Positions 1 to 9,898 of a DNA stretch of 64,000 nucleotides are shown here, piece after piece (positions within the stretch are counted from its first letter, which is position 1; each line of letters starts with the position of its first letter). The DNA comes from Craterostigma plantagineum. Lineage: Eukaryota; Streptophyta; Magnoliopsida; Lamiales; Linderniaceae. Below the pieces are notes generated by a model that was not told the origin of the DNA, did not search any database, and saw only the letters and a list, made by a program, of their open reading frames with translations. The stretch spans positions 186,001 to 250,000 of the forward strand of contig JAPQWV010000484.1 of the NCBI GenBank assembly GCA_027422505.1. The letters run 5' to 3'. The translations under genes were made by a program, and so were the position numbers.

Positions 1-735
1 AGAGCTCGTCGAGGTTCCCCTTTGGGTGAAGCTATGGAATGTACCTAGCGAGTTATGGACCCAAGGTGGCTTGGGCATTGTGGCTAGTGGGGTTGGTCGC
101 CCGCTTTTGCTGATGGGATTACGGCCAAAGGGGAGCGGATAGACTATGCACACCGTGTGTGTCATGAAGAAGCTTGCCACTCCATTCATTGAGGAGGTTC
201 ACATCAAGGTGCCAAAGGAAGAGGGTGGCACGTCTGGGATTGTTCATGTTAGGGTGGAATATGAATGGCGCCCGACGAGGTGCGAGGTGTGTGCTACTTG
301 GGCCCATGGGATACGCAATGCCCCAAGAGCCAACGGAACCAGCCGGGGCAGCCTAAAGCCCGACCAACACCTGCTCAAAAGCCCGCCTCTACGGGGGTAA
401 AGGTATGCTCGGGAACCGCCTCGACATAGTCGGAGTGATGATTCCCGCGACCGAGCTATGCAAACGGACTGGCATCAAGTGGGCGCCCATGGTAAGGCTA
501 TGGAGGTGGCGGCCCTTTCCCCATCAAAAAGAACCGGGCAGCCTAGTCATGTGGCCTCACAAGATGCGAGTTCTTCGAAGGGACCGCACATCCCGCGGCG
601 ATCTGGGGATCCTGGTCAGTCTGATCATAATTCCTTCGCCTTGCTACGGGAGTTGAACGAGGATGATCTTGTTCACTCTGATCCACCTACTACGGGCCCT
701 AAAGCGCATGCAGCCCTGTCAAGGGCTCATTCATA
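1..735 (+). pseudogene. LINE ORF1 remnant, DUF4283-like with zinc knuckle
   Basis: This is the C-terminal part of the nucleic-acid-binding ORF1 protein that coats LINE RNA. The translation across frames shows VPLWVKLWNVP near the start, KLATPFIEEVHI around 170-210 and a CEVCATWAHG half-knuckle around 283-312; the last cysteine of the CX2CX4HX4C knuckle is lost after a frameshift. The same segments occur in order in LINE-3 at 28400-28740, where the knuckle is complete, which supports the assignment. The remaining 3' part is low-complexity linker without a recognisable domain. Not functional. Confidence 0.8.
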
Positions 736-750
736 GCGCCGATCGGGTCA

Positions 751-1695
751 TGGAACGTGCGTGGTCTTAACAGGCAAGACCATAGGAGGGCGGTGGGGTA
801 TTGGATTGGTCGTGGTGGATTACGTCTTATTGGACTTCTTGAGACTCGGGTGGCCGAGTCCAATGCAGCGCACATTTCAGAAGGTATTAGGCCGCGGTGG
901 ACCTGGTTTTTTGATTATGATGCTGGCCCTGGTACCCGTATATGGGTAGGCTGGGACCCTTCTTGGCTTCTCGTGACAATTGTCGCCAAGTCTACTCAAG
1001 TTGTTCATTGCCATGTGGAACAGCTTGATACGAGGGAAACCATTTTTGTCTCGTTTGTGTATGGGAACTCTCGAAGGGAGGATAGAGGACACTTGTGGGA
1101 TGATTTGATTCAGTTCTCCGCTTTACGAGTGGATGACCCATGGGTGGCGATGGGGGACTTCAACACCATCCTGCACGCCGGTGAGGGGAGAGGGTGTGCT
1201 CCACAAGCACGGGATATGGCAGAGTTTCAGGCGTGTCTCCTTCGAGCCCATCTTCTCACGCTCCCGTCGACGGGTCAGCAATTCACTTCGTATAATCAGC
1301 AGCGGGGCCTGTCGGGCATTTGGAGGAAATTAGATCGCATGCTCGGTAATCCACAGTGGTTTGCTCGGTGTCCAGATGCATGCTTTAAGTGTGAGCTCCC
1401 GGCCACATCCGACCACTCGCCGCTGTCTTTGGGGGAGTCGGCGTCTAGGCTAAGGGGGGCAAGTTTTCATTTTGAGAACTTTCTTACTAAGGAGGTGGGC
1501 CATGTTCAGCGTGTCTGGAGTACTCACATGGCGGGATACCCTATGTTTGTGTTGGTCCGGAGGCTGAAATTACTGAAGCCTATCTTCATGCAAATGCGGC
1601 GCACAAAGGGTGATCTTGCTGCAAATGTTGTGGATGCATTACGCTTCTTGGGCTTGCACAGGATTTTGCAGCGAGATATCCCCTGGAGGTACTAA
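751..1695 (+). pseudogene. LINE ORF2 endonuclease domain
   Basis: AP-endonuclease-like domain that nicks target DNA in LINE retrotransposition. It is open for about 312 codons. Visible motifs are WNVRGLNRQ at the N-terminus, LLETRV (catalytic Glu), FVYGNSR, GDFNTIL (Asp and Asn of the active site) and TSDHSPL (the Asp-His pair) near the C-terminus. The reading frame is lost at 1695, before the linker to the reverse transcriptase, so the original ORF2 polyprotein is broken into at least five frames. The start given is where homology begins (SWNVRG); no separate start codon is implied. Confidence 0.9.
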
Positions 1696-1698
1696 TCC

Positions 1699-3090
1699 AT
1701 GATCTCGAACGGCACTGTCGGTTTCTCTATGCTAGGGCTGTTGAGGTCGAACATGCAGCGCTATCCCAACGCGCGAAGCTTGCTTGGCTCAAGGATGGCA
1801 ATTAGTGCTCGTCATATTTCTTCACGAAAGTGGCCATACGGCGAGCGACCAATCATATCATTTCACTGGAGAGCCCAAGTGGTGTCCTTTTGGACACTCC
1901 AGATGCGGTCAAAGGGGAGTTGCTGGGGTTTTATCAGGAGTTGCTTGGACAATCAGCGCGTTCTACACATGTTCAGCTGGCTGAGGTACAGGGGGCCATC
2001 GGGCGCACGCTTTCCCCAGCTGCGTCGATTGACATGGTCCGCCCAGTTGATGATGTGGAGGTGAGGCAGGCGCTTTTCTCTATGGGGGATGAGAAGGCGC
2101 CAGGGCCTGATGGGTATACGGCTGCTTTCTTCAAAGCGGCGTGGGGGGTCGTGGGTCCTGATGTCATACGAGCGATGCAGGACTTCTTTGCTACTGGCCG
2201 CTTACTCAAGGGGCCCAATAATACGCTCATTACGCTCATCCCTAAATGCGCATGGCCACGTCGGTCGACAGACTTTCGACCCATCTCGTGCTGCAACGTC
2301 TTATACAAGATCATCTCTAAGGTGTTGGCGAATCGGTTGAAGTCGGTCCTGGGAGGGCTGGTTCATGCTTCTCAGACGGCTTTTATCCCCGGAAGGCACA
2401 TTAGTGATAACACACTTCACAGGAACTTTGCCTTGCGTATACGAGCAAAGGAAGCCCGCCTCGCGTGATGCTTAAGGTGGATCTGGCCAGGCCTATGATA
2501 AGGTCGAATGGAGCTTTTTATTGGCGACGCTCCAAGCGATGGGGTTCCACCAGCGCTATATTGAATGGATACGGAGCTGCTTGACGACGCCCACCTTCTC
2601 CCTAAACCTCAACGGCCGATCAGCATGTTTCTTTGCTGGTAAGCGAGGAATCTGCCAAGGAGACCCTATTTCACCGTACCTATTCACTCTTGTCATGGAG
2701 GTGCTCCAGGGCCTAGTTGAGAGTCGTATATAGGCGGAGCCGTGATTTCACTATCACTGGCGATGCGAGTCCATGGCACGTCCCATGTTGGTATTTGCAG
2801 AGGACCTTCTCCTTTTCTATCATGCTGATCCGATTTCTATAGGGGTGCTGAAGGGAGCTCTGATGACTTTCTCTCAGCTGTCTGGGTTATATCCTGACCC
2901 TGACAAGAGTGAGATGTATCTATCACGGAGGGCGGAGGGCCTACGGGGACAGCTACAGTCTATGATGGGTTTTCGAGAAGGTCGCTTACCTGTGCGCTAT
3001 TTAGGTGTCCCTCTGATTGCTTCACGCCTGACGATTAATGACTGTGCCCCACTGTTGCAGCGAGTGGATGCGCGCTTGGTTTGTGGCTGA
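1699..3090 (+). pseudogene. LINE reverse transcriptase domain, frameshifted
   Basis: Reverse transcriptase core in three frames. KAPGPDGYTAAFFK and TLITLIPK lie at about 2090-2250, FRPISCCNVLYKIISKVLANRL at 2275-2340, TAFIPGRHISDN at 2375-2415, then a break. QGDPISPYLF is at about 2658-2690 and the catalytic box at 2795-2820. That box reads FAEDLLLF, whereas the family normally has FADD: the first catalytic aspartate is replaced by glutamate. A frame break near 2470 removes continuity through the VDLA-AYDKVEW motif. The copy could not be active. Confidence 0.9.
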
Positions 3091-4243
3091 ATCAGTCACT
3101 GTCGTACGCAGGCAGAGTGCAACTGATTAAGTCTGTACTGCAGGCGTTTCACGTCTACTGGACAGGAATATTCTTACTGCCCAAGGGTATCATTCGAGCC
3201 CTGGACACGAGATTTCGCCGGTTCTTGTGGGGTGGCGCCTCGGCCAAGGTTGCTTGGGATGACGTTTGTCTTCCAGTTTCTGAGGGGGGCTTGGGTATTC
3301 GTTCTATTGCTGCTGACAACATGGCTCTACTGGTCCAGCTACCGTGGAGGGTGATTACTAGGGCTCCTGACTCGATCTGGGTGGAGTGGTTGTACAGCAC
3401 ACGGCTGCATGCGAGATCAATTTGGACCATCACCATTTCGGCCAACACTGCGAGGAGTTGGAGAAAGCTGATGCAGTTAAGGCAGGTCGTTCTACCTTTG
3501 ATATCCTTTTCGATTGGGGATGGTTCATCATTGTTCTTATGGGAGGACCCATGGCTACGAGCTGTCCCGTTATTGGACCGCTACCCTAGAGATCCGATCG
3601 TGATGGGGCTGCCAGCAGGTACCCGTCTGAGCTCGGTCATTGATGTGCAAGGCTGGAACTGGCCGGGAAGGTCGACAGTAGAGTATATTGACTTTAGCCC
3701 GCACCTCCCACCGGTTCATCCTAGTAGGCATGACGAGATTTGTTGGAGGGCGGCACGTGATGGCTGACCCATGGTACGATTAATTAGGGAGGCGTTGCAT
3801 GTACGTAGGCGTATTGGGCAGCCTCGCTTGGGGGACCTTTGCGTATTCCTCGACACGAGATCATCTTGTGGTTGGCCATTCGCGACCGCTTGTCGACTAG
3901 GGATAAGCCTTGGGTAGCCCAGCGCGCTGGGACTCATACTTGTGTGCTCTGTGACGCTCTGCATTACGAGACAGTTCGGCACTTATTCTTTGACTGTGGA
4001 TTCTCATGCGTGTGCTCGGATTCTGCGGCGAAAGATCAGGTGGACTTGGCCATATCGGGACTGGCGCCAGGGTATACAGTGGGCTGCGTTGCGATGCTGA
4101 GGGCACCATCTCATACAGGTTGCCTACCGTTACGTCCTCGCTTCCTTGGTTTACCACATCTGGCAGGCACGCAACAAGCGCTGGAAGGAGGGGACCATCA
4201 CGACTCCGAACAGGCTAGTTGCTGTTGTACTTGACATGGTGTG
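3081..4243 (+). pseudogene. LINE ORF2 C-terminal zf-RVT region
   Basis: The C-terminal extension of plant LINE ORF2. LNQSLSYAGRVQLIKSVLQ, LPKGIIRALDTRFRRFLWGG, AKVAWDDVCLP and SEGGLGIRS run from 3081 to about 3310. The zf-RVT zinc-binding segment (PRHEIILWLAIRDR, then a CVLCDALHYETVRHLFFDC pattern) lies at about 3845-4005. The frame is interrupted at 3767, where a stop follows the RAARDG residues. The final W-rich tail (NKRWKEGT) is recognisable near 4165-4210. Confidence 0.85.
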
Positions 4244-4476
4244 CATGTGATTATACTTGGGACTTCATCCAAGTACGATCAGCAGAGGGCGTCTAAACGA
4301 CGACTTTGGCGTGTAGCAGTAGTTGATTTGCTGATTCCTATGATTTCTTTGGGATTTCTATTTCATGTTGGTTTCATCCAGTAGTCTGTTACTGGTTTGC
4401 ATGTGTGGGATTCCACACTCACCCATATGTACAATTCTCCATTTATATATATACATGGAACTTACTCCAAAAAAAA

Positions 4477-5650
4477 TATTCCTAGGACGTAAATACAAGG
4501 TAAAGTGCGCATGCGTGTTAAAAAAAAATCTATTGGCCCGCCACTCAGGTCGCATCCATGTACACGCTGCCACCTCAAAAGTCCTCCGGAAGCTTCAAAA
4601 ATTGGCCTCGTCATCGTAAAGATCGCGTACCGTGATCCCGTGAACCTACAACACATAAATTCGTGGAATGAGCTTATAAAGCTCAGTAAGTGAAAGTCAT
4701 GCATGTCATGCACGTGTCCTAATTCGCAAAGGCATCCGTGCCAATGCTCCCTAGACCTCATATTTTCCTTGTCTTAGTGTCATGTAGGCCCTCGGCTATC
4801 TTGCTATACACCATCATGGAGCTCGAATCCACAAGGAATAAATAATCATATAAGTGGCAATACCCACTCAAGGGAGGCTAACCCTAGGGCGCCTTTTCTG
4901 TCCCAAGGTGGTTTCATACGCCACGCGGACGCTTCACACTGGTAGCCTAATCTGAGGTAGTCAACACCAGAGGTACCCTCGGTGTCGCTTACACCCTCAG
5001 CTACCATCCTCCAGGTTCCACGTTCCGCCATGAGGGCATTAGCCCTAAATTCATGTCTTGCCTGGAACATGTCATGTCTTGACGGTAACGACATACGACA
5101 TCACAATGTAGCATAGAAGAGCCGTGACTCAACTGTGAGTCGACATCAGACGCCCATATCGGCGAATATTTATCGCTCTCAGGCGATCTTATATCATGCA
5201 CGCTCTCATATCCTACCTTTTGTACTAACGTGTGTGCATATGTTCATGTCATGGATATGCGTGTCATGCCGTCATATAATATAAATAAATTATGCGTGTC
5301 ATGTAACGCAAATAATTTACGTAAGAAGTCACATAATATCATAGAAACACATAATTTCATGCACATACAATTATGTGTTGTAGCTGGGACTTCCACTTAC
5401 CTGGTATCCTAGCTACTAGCTTATCGTACCGTAAGTCGCTAATTTTCGAACCCTAAGTATAGAAACATATAAAATTAGGGTTTGTTAGTCTAATTACAGT
5501 TTCACGAAAGTGACTTAGTTAAAAACCCTAGTTCTTCCACTTTTATAAATTTTGAAACCCTAAAATTCCGAATTTTGACTTAAAATATATCATTTTGAAA
5601 TTCATAAGAATCTTAGGTTGCATAACTTAAATCTCGACATAGTATAGTGC
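4477..5650 (+). repeat. Degenerate gypsy-type LTR remnant (copy A, left part)
   Basis: No gene is visible. The block 4541-4584 (CAGGTCGCATCCATGTACAC and CCTCAAAAGTCC) matches 10837-10878 and 54791-54836 in the same orientation, so this belongs to the LTR family of the solo LTR at 10648-13124. Downstream it becomes A/T-rich with scattered 'cgaaaccctaaaa' runs like the interior of that LTR. It is interrupted at 5651-9898 by the chimeric insertion and seems to resume after it. Its start was destroyed by or lies before LINE-1. Confidence 0.6.
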
Positions 5651-5668
5651 AAGGTTTCGAGAATTGAA
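5651..5668. repeat. Left 18-bp target-site duplication of chimeric insertion
   Basis: AAGGTTTCGAGAATTGAA here is repeated exactly at 9881-9898, flanking the copia-LINE chimera. The length and the A-rich junction on the right side fit target-primed reverse transcription by a LINE rather than integrase-mediated insertion, which would leave about 5 bp. Confidence 0.9.
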
Positions 5669-7060
5669 CGGCAAGCACAGACATATTCTGAACGTTGCTC
5701 GCTCTTTGCTGTTTCAAGCACGTTTACCTGTTCAGTTTTGGGGTGAGTGTGTTCTCACCGCAGCATATTTAATCAATCGCACCCCCTCAAAGATTTTACA
5801 AAATCGGACACCATATGAGCTTTTACATGGCGTACCACCACCTCTGGATCATCTACGAGTCTTTGGTGCTTATGTTATGTTCACAATCAAGATCGTCGAG
5901 GAGATAAGTTTTCTAGCCGGAGTCGCAAATGTGTTTTCGTAGGCTATCCTTATGGAAAAAAGGGCTGGAGAGTCTATGACTTGGAAGAGCGAGTTTTCTT
6001 GGCATCCCGGGACGTCATCTTTGTGGAAAGCGAATTTCCTTCTGTCGATATTGAAGTTGCGTCGTCTGCTGGTTCTGCACCTGCTTTTATGTTTGATGAA
6101 GACGAAGATGTACATATGGGTCTGCAATCTGCTTCTACTACTGCTGAAGTCCCACACGCATCTTCACCTTCCGATTTGATTTCTGCGCCGCATGATACTT
6201 CACCGCAGGAGGGAATCTCGGATGATTCCATCTCGAGCTCTGTATTAAAGGGGGGTATCAATCCTGATTCGACAGGCACAGTTACACTAGGTCGGGGTCA
6301 TCGTACCAAAACTCATTCTACACGTCTTAAAGACTTTGTTTTGAACAATATTTGCACTGATCGTCCCTCTCTCTCTCACAGCTCGTCGGCACCCTCATCT
6401 CGGTCAGGTATCTCTTATCCCCTTGAGCGATATGTTTCTTATGATTCATTTTCTGGTTCTCACCGAGCGTTTCTTGCTACTGTTAGTACTAACCATGAAC
6501 CAGGATCGTTCGCTGATGCCATGCGAGACTCGCGTTGGCGAGCTGCAATGAAAACCGAAATTGAGGCTTTAGAAACTAATCGGACATGGTCGCTTACCAC
6601 TCTTCCACCAGGCAAAAAGTCCATTGGGTGTAAATAGGTTTTCAAGATCAAATATAACTCGGATGGCTCGGTTGAACGCTACAAGGCGCGATTAGTTATT
6701 CTGGGTAATCGTCAAGTTGAAGGTTTGGACTATCAAGAAACATTTGCTCCGGTCGCCAAGATGGTGACTGTTCGCATCTTTCTGGCTGTAGCAGCGGCGC
6801 GTAATTGGGAACTTCACCAGATGGACGTTCATAATGCATTCCTTCACGGCGACTTGGCCGAAGAAGTCTATATGAGGTTGCCTCCGGGATTCTCTTCTTC
6901 GCATCCAGGGATGGTATGTCATCTTCACCGTTCCCTCTATGGTTTGAAGCAAGCACCTAGATGTTGGTTCGCAAAATTATCTTCAGCTCTCCAAAAATAT
7001 GGATTCTGTCAGTCTCGCTCAGATTACTCTTTGTTTTCCTATCGCAAAGGTAATATTTGC
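5669..7060 (+). pseudogene. Ty1/copia pol: integrase C-terminus to reverse transcriptase (first part)
   Basis: Copia polyprotein reading [53 protein letters not shown] (end of the integrase core), then a linker and the reverse transcriptase start: [56 protein letters not shown], and [12 protein letters not shown]. Frames shift once near 5880-5980. A stop (TAG) near 6635 replaces the expected tryptophan of the GCKWVFKIK motif. Otherwise the frame is well kept, suggesting a fairly young copy. It breaks off at 7060 where a LINE has inserted, and resumes at 8473. Confidence 0.92.
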
Positions 7061-8457
7061 GCTACCTTGGGGTGCCGCTCATCACCTCCCGCCTGACACT
7101 ACAGGATTGCCAGCCGCTGATTCAGAGTGTCGATCGTCGGCTAGGCGCATGGCTGAACCGATCATTATCGTATGCCGGGCGTTTACAGTTAACGAAGTCA
7201 GTCCTTCTTGCAATCCTTGTCTATTGGTCGGGGGTTTTCCTCATTCCCAAAGGAATCATACGGGTCATTGAGAAGAGGATGCGAAAGTTCTTATGGGCGG
7301 GATCCGCTAAGGTGGCGTGGGCCGATGTCTGCTTGCCGTCGGCTGAGGAGGACTGGGCCTTAGATCGATCGAAGTGGACAACCGGGCCATGCTACTCAAG
7401 CACCTTTGGCGGCTGCTCACTCGGGACCAGGAATCCATTTGGGTGCAATGGCTACTCCACACTCGGCTGCGGGCTAAGTCCATTTGGAGTGTACGGCCGT
7501 CTCCCCACTACTCTTGGATTTGGAATAAGCTGCTCAAACTACGGCCAAGCCTCCGGCGCCAGATTCAGTTCTGCGTGGGAAATGGGGAGACAATCCTTTT
7601 GTGGCGCGATCCCTGGCTGCTCTATGGTCCGCTTATTGAGAGGTTTCCGCGCGGGCCGCTTGTGCTGGGGCTGCCCATTGACTCTCGACTAAGCGCGGTC
7701 ATCAACCGTGAGGGCTGGCATTGGCCAGCCCAGACTACGACGGAGTATCTGGAGCTGGCATCGCTGCTCCCACCGATTCGACCCACGTATGGGGACTCCT
7801 TCCGTTGGCTGGGCACGGCGGATGGCACCTTCACAACTCGCTCAGCTCGTGATGCACTACGGCTGTCCCGCCCGCGAGTCAGTTGGACTGGCTTACTTGG
7901 GGGCTGTCTACGCGTCCCACGCCATGACTTCATTCTATGGCTGGCGATCCACGATCGGTGGGCGACGCGTGATAAGGCATGGATAGCAGCCCTGGCGGGA
8001 TCGACGACATGTCTCCTCTGCGAGGAGTCGGTCAGCGAGACCACGCAACATCTCCTCTTCGACTGCCTGTTCTCCCGCAGCTGCTTGGATATCCTTCAGC
8101 GCCTGGTTCGATTCCGATGGCCGCACACGTCTTGGCTTCCAGGCTTGGCATGGGCAGCCCGCAGATGGAGGGGCAAGCACCTTCACAAAGCAGCCTATAG
8201 GCATCTCTTGGCGTCCCTTGTATATCATATTTGGATGGAGCGCAACCGACGATGGAAGGAAGGCTCTTCGCGATCAGCCGAGCACCTGATTGATTCTGTT
8301 CTTCACATTATTAGATTACGTCTATGTACGCTTGAGTCTACATATCAGTTACAGATGATAGCCTTACGTAGGATTTGGCGCATAGCTTGGTAGCGCTCTC
8401 TCTGTAATGTACTCTCTTGTTTGATATTAATATTACTGACCCCTTACCTTAAAAAAA
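7061..8457 (+). mobile_element. 5'-truncated LINE nested in copia reverse transcriptase
   Basis: Inserted into copia pol and flanked by the 15-bp direct repeat AAAGGTAATATTTGC at 7046-7060 and 8458-8472; its poly(A) end merges with the right repeat. Removing it joins copia SYRKGNIC directly to MHVLVYVDD. It starts in the ORF2 segment just after the reverse transcriptase core ([11 protein letters not shown]) and carries the zf-RVT C-terminus. Its 3' UTR is short (about 65 bp) and lacks the TA-run/CATGG tail of the other LINE copies here, so it belongs to a different subfamily. Confidence 0.93.
7374..8393 (+). pseudogene. LINE ORF2 C-terminal domain, long open frame
   Basis: A 339-codon open frame covering the C-terminal part of ORF2. 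It shows RLRAKSIWSVRP, LLWRDPWLLYGPLIERFPRG, LRVPRHDFILWLAIHDR, the zinc-binding TTCLLCEESVSETTQHLLFDC, then RRWRGKHLHKAAYRHLLASL, HIWMERNRRWKEG and a natural stop after RIWRIAW. The preceding segment (7057-7380) is one frame off because of an indel near 7350. No start codon function is implied; this is the tail of a truncated polyprotein. It is the least damaged zf-RVT region in the window. Confidence 0.85.
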
Positions 8458-8472
8458 AAAGGTAATATTTGC

Positions 8473-9443
8473 ATGCATGTGCTCGTTTATGTTGATGATC
8501 TAATCATATCCGGGAACGACAGTGCTTCGATTGCTGCTTTCAAGGTTTATCTTAACCGTTGCTTTCATATGAAAGATCTTGGGAACCTTAAATATTTTTT
8601 GGGCATTGAGGTTGCTCGTAATTCTAGTGGTTTGTTTTTGTGTCAGCGAAAGTATGCGTTGGATATCATCTCTGAAGCAGGTTTGCTTGGCGCAAAGCCT
8701 GTGGGTTTCCCTCTCGAACCCAATCATCATTTGGCCTTGGCCGCTGATTCTCCGCTACAAGACCCATTACCTTATCGTCGTTTGGTCGGCCGACTGATAT
8801 ATCTCACTGTTACTAGGCCGGAATTATCGTATTCTGTTCATATTTTGGCACAGTTTATGCAAAAACCTCTGCAGGCTCATTGGGATGCGGCCTTGCGTGT
8901 TGTTCGATACTTGAAGGGTCAGCCCGGTCAAGGTTTATTATGGATGCGCATTCTGATTTAAAGTTAAGAGCTTGGTGTGATTCTGACTGGGCTGGATGCC
9001 CGCTCACTCGTCGATCCTTGTCTGGCTGGTTTATTTTGCTGGGTAATTCTCCTATATCATGGAAAACTAAGAAACAACATGTGGTGTCACGATCTTCTGC
9101 GGAGGCCGAATACAGGGCTATGGCATCATCTCTTTGTGAGTTGAAATGGATCCAGGCTTTACTTCACGGCTTCGACGCTCCATCTTCTACGCCAATTCCT
9201 TTGTATTGTGATAGTCAAGCAGCTCTTCACATTGCTTCTAATCCAGTTTTCCATGAACGCACGAAACACATTGAAGTTGACTGTCATTTCATTCGAGATG
9301 AGATTGCTAAGAGGTTCATTGCGCCTTGCAAAGTGTCTACTCACTCTCAGCTGGCGGATATCTTCACCAAGGCCCTAGGCAATCGCCACTTTGATACTTT
9401 TCTTCGCAAGTTGGGCATTCGAGATCCGCACGCTCCAACTTGA
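8473..9443 (+). pseudogene. Ty1/copia pol: reverse transcriptase end and RNase H
   Basis: Continuation of the copia polyprotein after the nested LINE. HVLVYVDDLIISGND holds the catalytic YVDD box, followed by KDLGNLKYFLGIEVA, PYRRLVGRLIYLTVTRPEL and VVRYLKGQPGQGLLW. A frameshift near 8945 moves to the RNase H frame: LRAWCDSDWAGCPLTRRSL, SWKTKKQHVVSRSSAEAEYR, LYCDSQAALHIASNP, KHIEVDCHFIRDEI and ADIFTKALG. It ends with a stop at 9443, eight bases before the 3' LTR. The catalytic Asp and Glu positions of RNase H are present. Only a few disabling changes are seen across the whole pol. Confidence 0.93.
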
Positions 9444-9645
9444 GGGGGGGTATTAGCATATATCATGCCTATAATAGAGGGTCTATTTCTATCGTATATA
9501 TCATATAATTAATACCATTTAATTGTATTTATTATCTTTGTCATTATCCGCCCAAGAGGGCGCACTGTATTGCACTATATATTGTACGGCTTGCCCTACG
9601 GAATAAACATCAGTTCGTCCAAATCTGATCTGTGCATTCTTTTCA
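9441..9645 (+). repeat. Copia polypurine tract and 3' LTR (probably ending at R)
   Basis: TGAGGGGGGG at 9441-9450 is a polypurine tract directly after the pol stop. The LTR follows as TATTAGCATATATC (expected TGTTAGCATA). It contains a TATA-like 'actatatatt' near 9574 and AATAAAC near 9602. About 190 bp after its start the sequence changes to LINE 3' UTR. The LTR therefore seems to stop near where copia mRNA would be polyadenylated, without a clear U5 and terminal CA. No 5' LTR is available here to confirm that. Confidence 0.7.
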
Positions 9646-9880
9646 TGGTTTGCATGCGACTTTTTGGGACATCATCAAAGTATGATATGCAAAGATCGGC
9701 TATACGACGACTTTGGCGTGTAGCTTGGTGATTCCTCGTGGCTACGATGTTTTTTTCCTTTTGGTTTTGGTTGTTGATGCCGGTAGCATGTTACTGGTTT
9801 TGCATGTGAGAGTATTCCCTCACTCATCTGTACAATGACACGTTCCCTTATATATATATACATGGAGCTTATTCCAAAAA
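9640..9880 (+). mobile_element. LINE 3' end joined to copia LTR
   Basis: Matches the last part of LINE-1 (for example CGACGACTTTGGCGTGTAGC near 9702, GTTACTGGTTTTGCATGTG near 9788, then the TA run, CATGGAGCTTATTCC and A residues). It is only about 240 bp long. It has no target-site repeat of its own at its left junction with the LTR; the repeat on its right (9881-9898) matches the one left of the copia part. Confidence 0.85.
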
Positions 9881-9898
9881 AAGGTTTCGAGAATTGAA

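Larger units (their letters stand above)
1..4476 (+). mobile_element. L1-type plant LINE, 5' end cut by window edge (LINE-1)
   Basis: Non-LTR retrotransposon read left to right: end of ORF1 (zinc knuckle), AP-like endonuclease, reverse transcriptase, then a zf-RVT C-terminal domain and a 3' UTR ending in a short TA run, CATGGAACTTACTCC and eight A residues at 4469-4476. The same 3' tail recurs at five other places in this window, so it marks one active family. All ORFs carry frameshifts or stops, so this copy is dead. It appears to sit inside an LTR remnant that continues from 4477. The 5' end and left target-site duplication lie outside the window. Confidence 0.93.
5669..9880 (+). mobile_element. 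Chimeric retrocopy: truncated copia plus LINE 3' end
   Basis: One unit bounded by an 18-bp direct repeat. It starts in the middle of copia integrase, runs through copia reverse transcriptase, RNase H, polypurine tract and 3' LTR, and then passes into the last ~240 bp of a LINE with the family 3' tail and poly(A). A LINE copy (7061-8457) interrupts the reverse transcriptase. A normal copia insertion would have two LTRs and a 5-bp duplication. Here the left edge is mid-gene and the duplication encloses both parts, so I infer that LINE machinery copied LINE RNA and switched to copia RNA. This is inference from structure. Confidence 0.8.
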
